Program-made: the position numbers and the translations under genes
In this document: in pieces, positions 1-6,983 of the stretch
How the letters are laid out: the number at the start of each line of letters is the position of its first letter
How positions within the stretch are numbered: the stretch's first letter is position 1
The notes under the pieces: generated by a model
The model's input: the letters and a program-made list of their open reading frames with translations, nothing else
Databases searched by the model: none
Told to the model about the DNA's origin: nothing
DNA from: Alphaproteobacteria bacterium
GTDB lineage: Bacteria; Pseudomonadota; Alphaproteobacteria; Rhodospirillales; Rhodospirillaceae
Length of the DNA stretch: 15,722 nucleotides
Assembly: GCA_003250275.1 (NCBI GenBank)
Contig: QKGW01000579.1
Location: 1 to 15,722 of the forward strand
Direction of reading: 5' to 3'

Positions 1-1314
1 CCCAACCGCGAGCACGCCGACGCCGCGGGCGAGCCCTGCCTCTCGCCGACCGGCTGGCTGCGCGTCACCCTGCCCGATGGAACCCGCCGCGACGGCCCGC
101 TCGAAACCGACCTCGAACGCCTGTTCGCCGCCGCCGTCGACGCCGCCGACGAAGCCCCCGACCCCGAACCCGGCGCGCCGCCGCGCCAGATCCGCATCGC
201 CGCGTCGCTGCCCTGGCCGGATACGCCGCTCGGCTGCGGCGACGAGGCGGTCCGCCTCGGCGAGGCGCTGCACGAGGACCTCTACTTCTCGCTGCTCGAA
301 CGCGCGCAGATCCGCGCCGGAACGCCGCTCGGCGACCGCACCGTGCAGCCCGGCCAGATCGCCCCGGCGATCACCCGTGCCGAAGGCGCGCTCCATGTGC
401 GCGTCAGCCTGCGCGACGTCGCAACCGGCGACGCCGAGGGCGCGGCGCAGGACCTCGCCGCGCCCGATGCGCCGCTCGCGCCCGCGCAGATCGCCGCCGA
501 ACTCGCCAAGGTCGGCGGTGCCGCGTTCGCCGCCAGATCGGCGGCGGGCCGCAGCGTGGCGGCGCGTTACGTCGCGGGCGAGGACGCCGCGGTGATGATC
601 TCGGGCGGCCAGCACGCCAACGAGCCCTCGGGGATCGTCGGCGCGTTGCGCGCGGCGCTGGACCTCGCCGCGCGCGAGAGCGCGCACTTCACCGTCGCGC
701 CTCTGGAAAACCCCGACGGCTACGCCCTCCACCATGAGCTTTCGGAGGCCTCGCCGGGGCAGATGCTCCACGCCGCGCGCTACACCGCGCTCGGCGACGA
801 TCTCGAATTCCGCACCGGCAAGCCGCGCTTCGAGGCGGCGATCCGCGACGAGGCGCTCGCCCGCGCGCACCCGCTGTTCCACATCAATCTCCACGGCTAT
901 CCGGCGCACGAGTGGTGCCGCCCGTTCTCGGGCTACGTGCCGCGCGGGTTCGCGAGCTGGATGCTGCCGCGCGGGTTCTTCTTCATCGTGCGCCACCACA
1001 CCGCGTGGAGCGGCGCGGCGGAACGGCTGATCAACGCGCTGACGCGGCGGGTGGCGGCGGCGTTGCCGGAAGTGCTGGAACTCACCGCGCGGCAACGGCG
1101 GCTGTTCGGCATCCACGCGGGCGACGCCGGGCTCCGCGTGGTCAACGGCTTCGCCTGCCAGGTATCGGTCGACGATTCGCTGGCGACGCCGCTCAAGCTC
1201 ACCACCGAATACCCCGACGAGAACCTGCGCGGCGAGGCGTTCGCGCTCGCCTGCGCGGCGCAGACAGAGGCGGCGCTCGCCGCCTACGACGCGTATCAGA
1301 AGATCGTCGGTTAG
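1..1314 (+). CDS. M14-family zinc carboxypeptidase/deacylase, 5' end outside the window
   Basis: The frame is open from the first base to a TAG at 1312-1314, giving 437 visible codons; the true start lies upstream. The C-terminal half has the M14 metallopeptidase layout: an HxxE zinc pair in GGQHANEPSG (visible residues H205 and E208), NPDGY shortly after, a third zinc histidine in INLHGYP (H298), and a candidate catalytic glutamate in LTTEYPDE (E403). The visible N-terminal part (LHEDLYFSLLER, then PLGDRTVQPGQ) is a lead domain I cannot assign. Members of this family cleave C-terminal residues from peptides or remove acyl groups from amino acids; the substrate cannot be told here. No signal peptide can be judged without the start. 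The stop overlaps that of the convergent exporter gene by four bases. An internal ATG at 343 is unlikely to be the start, because the frame upstream keeps the same codon bias and protein-like sequence. Confidence 0.8.
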   Translation, partial: PNREHADAAGEPCLSPTGWLRVTLPDGTRRDGPLETDLERLFAAAVDAADEAPDPEPGAPPRQIRIAASLPWPDTPLGCGDEAVRLGEALHEDLYFSLLERAQIRAGTPLGDRTVQPGQIAPAITRAEGALHVRVSLRDVATGDAEGAAQDLAAPDAPLAPAQIAAELAKVGGAAFAARSAAGRSVAARYVAGEDAAVMISGGQHANEPSGIVGALRAALDLAARESAHFTVAPLENPDGYALHHELSEASPGQMLHAARYTALGDDLEFRTGKPRFEAAIRDEALARAHPLFHINLHGYPAHEWCRPFSGYVPRGFASWMLPRGFFFIVRHHTAWSGAAERLINALTRRVAAALPEVLELTARQRRLFGIHAGDAGLRVVNGFACQVSVDDSLATPLKLTTEYPDENLRGEAFALACAAQTEAALAAYDAYQKIVG

Positions 1315-1919
1315 CGGGAAATCGCGATGTTGACGCCGAAGGCCATGAACAGCGCGCCGGTGACGCGCTCGATCGCGCGGCGCGCGCGCAGGTAGCGGGT
1401 GCGGATCGCGCCGAGGCCGAGGCCCCAAATCCACAGGCCGTAGAAGCTGCCGGAAATCGCCACCATCACCGCGATCGCGGTCAGCCCGGCGGCGAGCGGC
1501 GCCTCGCGCGGCATCGTCGCGGCGAAGATGGTGGTGACGAACGCGCCGCTCTTGGGGTTGGAAAGCTGCGTCATCAGGCCGCGGCGGAAGGCGCGCCAGC
1601 CCGAATGCCGCCCCACCGCGAGCGTCTCGGCGGCGGGCGCGTCCTTGCGCAGCAGCAGCAGCAGGCCGAGGTAGACGATGTACGCGCCGCCGACGATCTT
1701 GAGCCCGACGTAGACCCACGGCGCGGCGCTGAACAGCAGCCCGACGCCGAAGAACCCGGCGAGCCCCCAGCCGACGGTGCCGACGAGCACGCCCGCGACG
1801 GTGCAGAGCGCGACGCGGCGCGAGGCGTCGAGCGCGGTGCCGGTGATCAGCAGCACGTTCGGCCCCGGCGTCACCACCGCGACCATCCACAACAGCGCGA
1901 ACGTCACCACCGAAGTCAT
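1311..1919 (-). CDS. LysE/RhtB-family amino-acid exporter
   Basis: This 202-residue protein has the usual length for the LysE/RhtB family of small inner-membrane exporters, which export amino acids or related metabolites using the proton gradient. The N terminus has the family signature TPGPNVLLI within the first hydrophobic helix, followed by a glycine-rich second helix (GVLVGTVGW) and the segment GGAYIVYLGLLLLL. About six hydrophobic segments are visible, separated by a basic central loop. The ATG at 1919 has a good Shine-Dalgarno sequence (GGAGG, about 7 bases upstream). The gene is divergent from the ECHDC3-like gene and convergent with the M14 peptidase. A TTGACG box at 1972-1977 (minus strand) could serve as a -35 element, but no clear -10 follows. 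The substrate cannot be predicted; an amino acid is the default for the family. Confidence 0.9.
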   Translation of the reverse strand: MTSVVTFALLWMVAVVTPGPNVLLITGTALDASRRVALCTVAGVLVGTVGWGLAGFFGVGLLFSAAPWVYVGLKIVGGAYIVYLGLLLLLRKDAPAAETLAVGRHSGWRAFRRGLMTQLSNPKSGAFVTTIFAATMPREAPLAAGLTAIAVMVAISGSFYGLWIWGLGLGAIRTRYLRARRAIERVTGALFMAFGVNIAISR

Positions 1920-1982
1920 CGTCTCGCCTCCGAACGCCGATCGCTCAGGGATGCGCCTGCTCGGACCTCGGCGTCAAGCGCC

Positions 1983-2011
1983 TCGACACGCCGGAACCCG
2001 GGGCGTAGCGT
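1983..2011 (+). promoter_or_regulatory. Candidate sigma-70 promoter for the ECHDC3-like gene
   Basis: TCGACA (1983-1988, five of six matches to TTGACA) is followed after exactly 17 bases by TAGCGT (2006-2011, three of six matches to TATAAT). A start near 2018 would give a leader of about 24 bases containing a G-rich ribosome-binding site (2031-2036) before the ATG at 2042. The -10 is weak and the region is GC-rich, so this could be chance. The rest of the 122-base divergent spacer (1920-2041) shows nothing I can name. Confidence 0.3.
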
Positions 2012-2041
2012 CGAAGCGGGAAAAAATCCAGGGGGGCCACG

Positions 2042-2827
2042 ATGTCCGACGAAGCGTACGTGCTCTACCAGTGCGAGGGGGGCGTCGCCACCCTCACCCT
2101 CAACCAACCGCAGCAGCGCAACAGCCTCGGCCTGCCGATGCTCCAGGCGCTCGGCGCGGCGCTCGACCGGGCGGAGGCCGACGCGGACGCGCGGGTGGTG
2201 GTGATCCGCGGCGCGGGGCCGGGTTTCTGCGCCGGGCACGACCTCAAGGAGATGCGCGCCGAGGACTTCACCCGCGCCTACGCCGAGCGGCTGTTCGGGC
2301 TGTGCGGCGCGGTGATGCGGCAGATCGTCGAACTGCCGAAGCCGGTGATCGCGCGGGTGCACGGCATCGCCACCGCCGCGGGCTGCCAGCTCGTCGCGAG
2401 CTGCGACCTCGCGATCGCCTCGGCGGATTCGCGCTTCGCCACGCCGGGGGTCAACATCGGCCTCTATTGCTCGACGCCGATGGTCGCGCTGACCCGCGCG
2501 GTCGCGCCCAAGCACGCGCAGCAGATGCTGCTCACCGGCGAGATGATCGACGCGGACACCGCCTTCCGCTTCGGCCTGGTCAACGAGATCGTGCCGCTCG
2601 AAGAGCTCGACGCCACGGTCGCGGCGCTCGCCGCCAAGCTCGCCGCGAAATCGCCGATGACGCTCGCGATGGGCAAGGGCGCGTTCCAGAAACAGCGCGA
2701 CCTGCCGCTCGCCGAGGCCTACGCCTACACCGGCCGGGTGATGGCGGAAAACCTCCAGCGCGCCGACGCGCACGAGGGAATTTCCGCGTTCATCGACAAG
2801 CGCGAGCCGGTCTGGAGCGGCAGCTAG
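2042..2827 (+). CDS. Enoyl-CoA hydratase/isomerase-family protein, ECHDC3-like
   Basis: This 261-residue protein has the full crotonase-fold length. The CoA-binding and oxyanion-hole segments are present: GFCAGHDLKEM (residues 61-71) and the glycine of ATAAGCQLVASCD (G114). The run through ATPGVNIGLYCSTP (133-146) and the C-terminal KREPVW are what I recall of the ECHDC3 subgroup rather than of classical hydratases. The two glutamates that add water in rat crotonase (E144, E164) align with Q116 and G136, so ordinary 2-enoyl-CoA hydration looks unlikely. The protein may isomerise, hydrolyse or bind an acyl-CoA instead; it is probably soluble and cytoplasmic. The ATG at 2042 follows a G-rich ribosome-binding site. 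The gene stands alone, and its stop overlaps that of the convergent isoaspartyl peptidase gene. The family is clear; the reaction is not. Confidence 0.88.
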   Translation: MSDEAYVLYQCEGGVATLTLNQPQQRNSLGLPMLQALGAALDRAEADADARVVVIRGAGPGFCAGHDLKEMRAEDFTRAYAERLFGLCGAVMRQIVELPKPVIARVHGIATAAGCQLVASCDLAIASADSRFATPGVNIGLYCSTPMVALTRAVAPKHAQQMLLTGEMIDADTAFRFGLVNEIVPLEELDATVAALAAKLAAKSPMTLAMGKGAFQKQRDLPLAEAYAYTGRVMAENLQRADAHEGISAFIDKREPVWSGS

Positions 2828-3757
2828 ACGGAACTTTCGCGCATCGCCTCGCGGTGGATCGCGGTGCGCGCGACGCCGCCGCGGGCGACGCCGCGATACA
2901 TGCCGTCGCAGTTGAACGGCAGCGCCACCGCGCCGTCCGCGCCGAGGGCGATCAGCCCGCCGCTGCCGCCCTCGGGCGCGAGGCGGGCGATCACGTCCTC
3001 AGCCGCGTCGGCCAGGGCATGGCCGCCCCAGCGCACCCGCGCGGCGATCTCGTGCGCGGCGGCGAAGCGGATGAATACCTCGCCCTGGCCGGTGCACGAC
3101 ACCGCGCAGCGGTCGTCGGCCCAGGTGCCCGCGCCGAACACCGGGGTATCGCCGATGCGGCCCGGACGCTTGGCGGTGAGCCCGCCGGTCGAGGTCGCGG
3201 CGGCGAGGTTGCCCGCCCGGTCGAGCGCCACCGCGCCGACGGTGCCGTGGCGGTCGGCGTCGTCGCGGGTGTCGGCGGCCCCGGCGGCGCGTCGCGCAAG
3301 CTCGCCGCGGAGGGCCTCCAGCCGCCGCTCGGTGGCGAACCACGCCGGATCGGCGAAGTCGATACCCGCCTCGCGGCAGAACGCCATCGCGCCTTCCCCG
3401 GCGAGCAGCACCTGCTCGCCGCGCTTCAGCACCGCGCGCGCGGCGAGGATCGGGTTGCGCGGGCCGCATACCCCGGCCACCGCCCCGGCGCGGCGGTCGG
3501 CGCCGTTCATCAGGGCGGCGTCCATCTCGAAGGTCTCGGCGGCGGTGTAGACCGCGCCGCGCCCGGCGTTGAACAGCGGGTCGTCCTCGAGCGCGACCAC
3601 CGCCGCGACCACCGCGTCGCACGCCGGACCGCCCGCGGCCAGCACCGCGTGCCCGGCGGCGAGCGCGGCGGCGAGCCCGGCGTGATAGGCGTGGGGTGAG
3701 GCGCGCGGGCGCGATCGTGCCCGCGCCGCCGTGGATGACGAGAACCGGCGCGGTCAT
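2824..3757 (-). pseudogene. Isoaspartyl peptidase/L-asparaginase (Ntn hydrolase), apparent frameshift
   Basis: The protein resembles the plant-type asparaginase/isoaspartyl peptidase family (E. coli IaaA), which removes isoaspartyl residues from peptides and hydrolyses asparagine after self-cleavage before a threonine. The N terminus (MTAPVLVIHGGAGTI) starts at ATG 3757 in one frame; the rest, from PRASPHAYHAGLAAAL onward to FNAGRGAVYT, the cleavage site HGTVGAV, TSTGG, SCTGQGEVFIR, GGSGGLIA and FNCDGMYR, is in another. Removing one G from the run at 3707-3709 (plus strand) joins the two parts into about 310 codons with the nucleophile near residue 172, close to the E. coli T179. As written, only the frame from GTG 3645 to 2824 (273 residues) is open, and it lacks the first beta-strand and the HGGAG segment. 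The ATG follows the queD stop by one base (TGAGATG), suggesting coupling. It is either a recent frameshift mutation or a sequencing/assembly error. Confidence 0.8.
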
Positions 3758-3758
3758 C

Positions 3759-4286
3759 TCAGGCCGAGTAGTCGGCATGGCAGTTGGGCGTTTCCCACAC
3801 CCGCATGTTGACGAGCTTGGCGAGGCCGTCGGAGCGCGCGGCGACGCGCGGCGCGAGGCGGCCGAACCAGTGCGCCGCGAGGGTTTCGGCGGTCGGCGGG
3901 CCGCCGATCACGTAGAGCTTGGTGCCGAGGCGGGTTTCCGCGGTGAGCGCGAAGCCCGCCTCCGCCACCGCCGCCGCGAGCCCGGCCTTCCACGCGGCGA
4001 AGTCGGCGTCCGCCGGGCAGAGCATGGTCAGCACCTCGTCGTCGGCGATCTCGGCGATGAAGCCGTGGTCGCAGGCGGCGTCGATCACCGCGAGCATCTC
4101 GTCCTTGAGGAAGCCGAAATCGATCACCATGCCGTCCTGCTCGCCGCCCGCGTGCGGGCGCGGCGCGGAACACGTCGCCTCGACCTCGTAGCGGTGGCCG
4201 TGGAGGTTGCGGCACTTCGAGCCGTGGGTGCGGATGCGATGGCCGGCGTCGATGCCGATGCGGCGGGTGACGTGGTAGAGGGTCAT
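3759..4286 (-). CDS. queD: 6-carboxy-5,6,7,8-tetrahydropterin synthase QueD
   Basis: QueD converts 7,8-dihydroneopterin triphosphate to 6-carboxytetrahydropterin, the substrate of QueE, in the pathway to preQ0 and queuosine. The 175-residue protein has zinc histidines H16 (DAGHR), H29 and H31 (LHGH), the catalytic cysteine C25 (SKCRNLHGH), a histidine in CDHGF (H74) and a glutamate in VWETPN (E165), matching the C27/H71/E110 set of the E. coli enzyme. It is longer than the roughly 120-residue E. coli protein because of an extra segment at about residues 85-130, before the conserved PTAE. The start at 4286 is set by an ATGA overlap with the queE stop. The gene is co-directional with queC and queE, and its stop lies one base before the isoaspartyl peptidase ATG. 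Confidence 0.93.
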   Translation of the reverse strand: MTLYHVTRRIGIDAGHRIRTHGSKCRNLHGHRYEVEATCSAPRPHAGGEQDGMVIDFGFLKDEMLAVIDAACDHGFIAEIADDEVLTMLCPADADFAAWKAGLAAAVAEAGFALTAETRLGTKLYVIGGPPTAETLAAHWFGRLAPRVAARSDGLAKLVNMRVWETPNCHADYSA

Positions 4287-4924
4287 GGAATCCCGATCAG
4301 CTTGTGGGATTGCAGCGACAGCCGCCAGAGCGGATGCGCGCGGCAATAGGCGACGCAGGCGGCGAGGCTCTCCGCCGCGTCCGCGCCGTCCATCGGTTGC
4401 AGGAAAAAGTTGTCGAACGCAAGCCCGGCGAAATCGGCGGGGTCGAATCCCGCCTGCGGCCAAACCAGCTTGAGTTCGTCGCCCCTGGTCTGGACCAACG
4501 GTGCGCCCGCCTTGGGGCTGACGCAGATCCAGTCGATCTCCTCCGGCGCGGCCCTGGTGCCGTTGGTCTCGACCGCGACGTCGAAGCCCTCGGCGTGCAG
4601 CGCCGCGATCAGCGGTGCGTCGAGCTGCAGCAGCGGTTCGCCGCCGGTGCAAACGACGTAGGGCACGCCGTCGCCATCCGCCACCGCCGCCTCCCAGCAC
4701 GCCGCGACCGCCGCGGCGAGGTCCTCGGCCATCGGGAAATCGCCGCCGCCCGGACCGTCGGTGCCGACGAAATCGGTGTCGCAGAAGCGGCAGACCGCGG
4801 TTTGGCGGTCTTTCTCCCGGCCGCTCCACAGGTTGCACCCGGCGAAGCGGCAGAACACCGCGCTGCGCCCGGCGTGCGCGCCTTCGCCCTGAAGGGTGTG
4901 GAAGATCTCCTTGACGCGGTACAT
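4283..4924 (-). CDS. queE: 7-carboxy-7-deazaguanine synthase QueE (radical SAM)
   Basis: QueE is a radical SAM enzyme that contracts 6-carboxytetrahydropterin to 7-carboxy-7-deazaguanine, the step between QueD and QueC. The 213-residue protein begins VKEIFHTLQGEG, typical of the family. Instead of the standard CX3CX2C it has C30, C45 and C48, a CX14CX2C spacing known for one QueE class (as in Burkholderia multivorans); these cysteines bind the 4Fe-4S cluster. CTGGEPLLQ is the glycine-rich SAM-binding segment, and ETNGT and SPKAG follow as in other QueE proteins. The ATG at 4924 shares one base with the queC stop (TGATG), and the stop overlaps the queD start (ATGA), so the three genes are very likely translated from one message. 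Confidence 0.95.
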   Translation of the reverse strand: MYRVKEIFHTLQGEGAHAGRSAVFCRFAGCNLWSGREKDRQTAVCRFCDTDFVGTDGPGGGDFPMAEDLAAAVAACWEAAVADGDGVPYVVCTGGEPLLQLDAPLIAALHAEGFDVAVETNGTRAAPEEIDWICVSPKAGAPLVQTRGDELKLVWPQAGFDPADFAGLAFDNFFLQPMDGADAAESLAACVAYCRAHPLWRLSLQSHKLIGIP

Positions 4925-5622
4925 CACGCGCCCTCCAGCCAGCGGCGCCAGCCGTCGGCGCGGAGCTGGCAGGCCGGGCACGCGCCGCAGCCGTAGCCCC
5001 AGTCGTGGCGGGTTTCGTGGTCGCCGATGTAGCAGCTGTGGGTGCCGCGGTTGATCAGGTCGACGAGGGCGCGGCCGCCGAGATCCATCGCCATCCCCCA
5101 GGTTTGCGCCTTGTCGATCCACATCAGCGGGGTGTGGACGACGAAGCGGCTCTCCATGCCGAGGTTGAGCGCCACCTGCACCGCCTTGATCGTATCGTCG
5201 CGGCAATCGGGGTAGCCCGAATAGTCGGTCTCGCAGACGCCGGTGACGATGTGCTTGAGGCCGCGCCGGTAGGCCACCGCCGCCGCGAGGGTGAGGAAGA
5301 GGATGTTCCGTCCCGGCACGAAGGTGTTGGGCAGGCCGTTCTCGCCCATCTCGATCGCGACGTTCTCGATCATCGCGGTGTTGCCGATCGCCGCGAGCGC
5401 GCCCGCGTCGAGTCGGGTGTCGCCGCCCAGGCGCGCGTCCCAATGCGGGAACAGCGCGCGCAATTCGGGGAGAAACTTCTCCCGCACGTCGAGTTCGACG
5501 CGGTGGCGCTGGCGGTAGTCGAAGCCCACCGTCTCGACCCGTTCGAAGCGGGCGAGCGCCCACGCGAGACAGGTGGCGGAATCCTGCCCGCCCGAGAACA
5601 GAACCAGTGCGCCGTCGCTCAT
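4924..5622 (-). CDS. queC: 7-cyano-7-deazaguanine synthase QueC
   Basis: QueC uses ATP and ammonia to turn 7-carboxy-7-deazaguanine into preQ0. The 232-residue protein, about the length of the E. coli enzyme, starts with the ATP-pyrophosphatase P-loop SGGQDS (residues 10-15) and contains FVPGRN and CETDYSGYPDCR, both typical of QueC. Four C-terminal cysteines (HSCY, then GYGCGACPAC) form the zinc site. I chose ATG 5622 because it places the P-loop at the usual distance from the N terminus and has GAGG about nine bases upstream; an in-frame start at 5688 would add an unconserved arginine/threonine-rich leader overlapping the putative promoter. It is the first gene of the queC-queE-queD-isoaspartyl peptidase run. 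No queF, queG or tgt lies in the window. Confidence 0.95.
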   Translation of the reverse strand: MSDGALVLFSGGQDSATCLAWALARFERVETVGFDYRQRHRVELDVREKFLPELRALFPHWDARLGGDTRLDAGALAAIGNTAMIENVAIEMGENGLPNTFVPGRNILFLTLAAAVAYRRGLKHIVTGVCETDYSGYPDCRDDTIKAVQVALNLGMESRFVVHTPLMWIDKAQTWGMAMDLGGRALVDLINRGTHSCYIGDHETRHDWGYGCGACPACQLRADGWRRWLEGA

Positions 5623-5655
5623 CCGAATCAACCTCGTCGTTCTTGTGGTGGTGAC

Positions 5656-5688
5656 CCTATAGCACCCCTCGGTGCGTGGCGAAACCAC
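5656..5688 (-). promoter_or_regulatory. Candidate extended -10 promoter and paired hairpins upstream of queC
   Basis: On the minus strand, TG-C-TATAGG (the -10 hexamer at 5661-5656) resembles an extended -10 element about 33 bases before the queC ATG; the matching -35 (TTTCGC, 17 bases away) is poor. Two short inverted repeats sit directly upstream: GCACC/GGTGC with a four-base spacer (5662-5675) and GTGG/CCAC with a five-base spacer (5676-5688). They could be an operator or, if transcription begins farther upstream, leader RNA structure. I do not recognise a preQ1 riboswitch here. The remaining spacer toward pqiA (5689-5745) shows nothing I can name. Confidence 0.28.
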
Positions 5689-5745
5689 CCCTTGCCAAAT
5701 CCGTTTAACTGCGCCACCTCAACAGGGTAGCCAAGCGGAAAAGCC

Positions 5746-6363
5746 ATGCCCAAGCCCCTCCCCGCCCTGATCGCCTGTCCGCACTGCGATGCGCTCTATC
5801 ATCGCCGCGCCCTCGCGCCCGGCGAAAAGGCGCGCTGCATCCGCTGCGGCGCGGTGCTCGAACGCCATCCCGGCGTGCTCACGCCCGACCATCTGATGGC
5901 GCTGGTGGTCGCCGCGCTGATCTCCTTCGCGATCGCCAACACCATGCCGATCGTGCAGCTTTCCGCCGGCGGCCTCGAACACACCACCACCCTGATCGGC
6001 AGCATCCGGGTGCTGTGGAACGAGGAACGCGGCCTCACCGCCACCCTCGCCTTCGCCACCGCCCTCGCCTTCCCGCTCGTCGAGCTTTCGGCGATGCTCG
6101 CGGTGCTGATCGCGATCCGCCTGCGCCCCGGCGCGCCCCTCGTCGCGGCACTGCTGCGCGGCATCCAGGCGGTGCGCCCGTGGGGGATGATCGAGGTGTT
6201 CATGCTCGGCGTCGTCGTCGCGCTGGTCAAGATCTCCCACACCGCCACGGTGGTGCCGGGGATCGCGCTGTGGGCGTTCGCCGCGCTCACCGTTCTCCTC
6301 GTCCTGATCGTCAACTACGATCTCAAGCAGCTCTGGCGACTGCGCCGGCTGGAGGAGCGATGA
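5746..6363 (+). CDS. PqiA-like inner-membrane protein, first half
   Basis: This 205-residue protein corresponds to one PqiA domain. It opens with a rubredoxin-like cysteine pair set, CPHC (C11, C14) and CIRC (C31, C34), followed by about four hydrophobic segments (ALVVAALISFAIAN, a stretch around LAFATALAFPLVEL, one at MIEVFMLGVVVALVKI, and a final one near VPGIALWAFAALTVLLVLIV). In E. coli a single protein of about 417 residues holds two such domains and works with the MCE protein PqiB and the lipoprotein PqiC in lipid movement across the envelope. Here the halves are separate genes: the stop overlaps the next start as ATGA at 6360-6363. It heads a four-gene operon divergent from queC. Its ribosome-binding site is weak (GCGGAAAA). 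Confidence 0.88.
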   Translation: MPKPLPALIACPHCDALYHRRALAPGEKARCIRCGAVLERHPGVLTPDHLMALVVAALISFAIANTMPIVQLSAGGLEHTTTLIGSIRVLWNEERGLTATLAFATALAFPLVELSAMLAVLIAIRLRPGAPLVAALLRGIQAVRPWGMIEVFMLGVVVALVKISHTATVVPGIALWAFAALTVLLVLIVNYDLKQLWRLRRLEER

Positions 6364-6983
6364 GCGAAATCCCGACCGCCCACGGCACCGGCCTGGTGCT
6401 CTGCGAAACCTGCGCCCTCGTTTCCGAGCCGGGCGACTCGCCGCACCCGCAGTGCCCGCGCTGCGGCGCGCCGCTGCATCCGCGCAAGCCCAACTCGATC
6501 TCCCGCACATGGGCATTGCTGATCGCCGCGGCGATCCTTTACATTCCTGCCAACCTGCTGCCGGTGATGACGACCACGACGTTGTTCCGCACCACCTCGG
6601 ACACGATCATGAGCGGCATCGTCTATTTCTGGAAGTCGGGCTCCCCCGACCTCGCGATTCTGATCTTCACCGTGTCGATCTTCATTCCCGTCGCCAAGAT
6701 CGGTTGCCTCGCCCTGCTCGCCGTCGCCGCGCGCACCGGCGTCGCGCGCGGCCTGCGCCAACGCGCGCTGATGTTCCGGATCATCGAGTTCGTCGGGCGC
6801 TGGTCGATGCTCGACATCTTCGTCGTCACCATGACCGTCGGCATGGTGCGCTTCAGTTCGCTCGCCACCGTCGACGCCGGGCCGGGCGCCGCCGCGTTCG
6901 GCGCGGTGGTGGTGCTGACGATGATCGCGGCGCACACTTTCGACCCGCGCCTGATCTGGGATTCCTCCGAGGACCGCCGATGA
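6360..6983 (+). CDS. PqiA-like inner-membrane protein, second half
   Basis: This 207-residue protein is the second PqiA domain. It has CETC (C15, C18) and CPRC (C32, C35), then ALLIAAAILYIPANLLPVM, in which the PANLLPVM stretch after the cysteines is a PqiA hallmark, followed by further membrane segments around LAILIFTVSIFIPVAKI and FGAVVVLTMIAAH. The ATG at 6360 overlaps the previous stop (ATGA) and is preceded by GGAGG; the stop overlaps the pqiB-like start in the same way. The cysteine pairs could hold a metal or be redox active, which the sequence cannot decide. It is expected to sit in the inner membrane beside its partner half and the MCE protein. It might be mistaken for a duplicate of the gene before it, but the two are divergent and in the order expected of the two halves of PqiA. 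Confidence 0.88.
   Translation: MSEIPTAHGTGLVLCETCALVSEPGDSPHPQCPRCGAPLHPRKPNSISRTWALLIAAAILYIPANLLPVMTTTTLFRTTSDTIMSGIVYFWKSGSPDLAILIFTVSIFIPVAKIGCLALLAVAARTGVARGLRQRALMFRIIEFVGRWSMLDIFVVTMTVGMVRFSSLATVDAGPGAAAFGAVVVLTMIAAHTFDPRLIWDSSEDRR

Noticed and set aside
912..2204. Long plus-strand open frame of 430 codons spanning the LysE gene and the M14 3' end
   Set aside because: Its product is arginine- and low-complexity-rich and it runs antisense or out of frame to genes with clear families; it is a GC-rich shadow frame.
2464..2676. Short minus-strand frame (70 codons) inside the ECHDC3-like gene
   Set aside because: Serine/alanine-rich with no ribosome-binding site; a shadow of the conserved crotonase frame.
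1777..3699. 640-codon plus-strand open frame across the ECHDC3-like and isoaspartyl peptidase genes
   Set aside because: It crosses two unrelated real genes on different strands and has no recognisable domain; long spurious frames are expected at this GC content.
5623..5745. preQ1 riboswitch upstream of queC
   Set aside because: No A-rich tail or H-type pseudoknot pattern of the preQ1-I class, and no preQ1-II layout, could be found on the minus strand.
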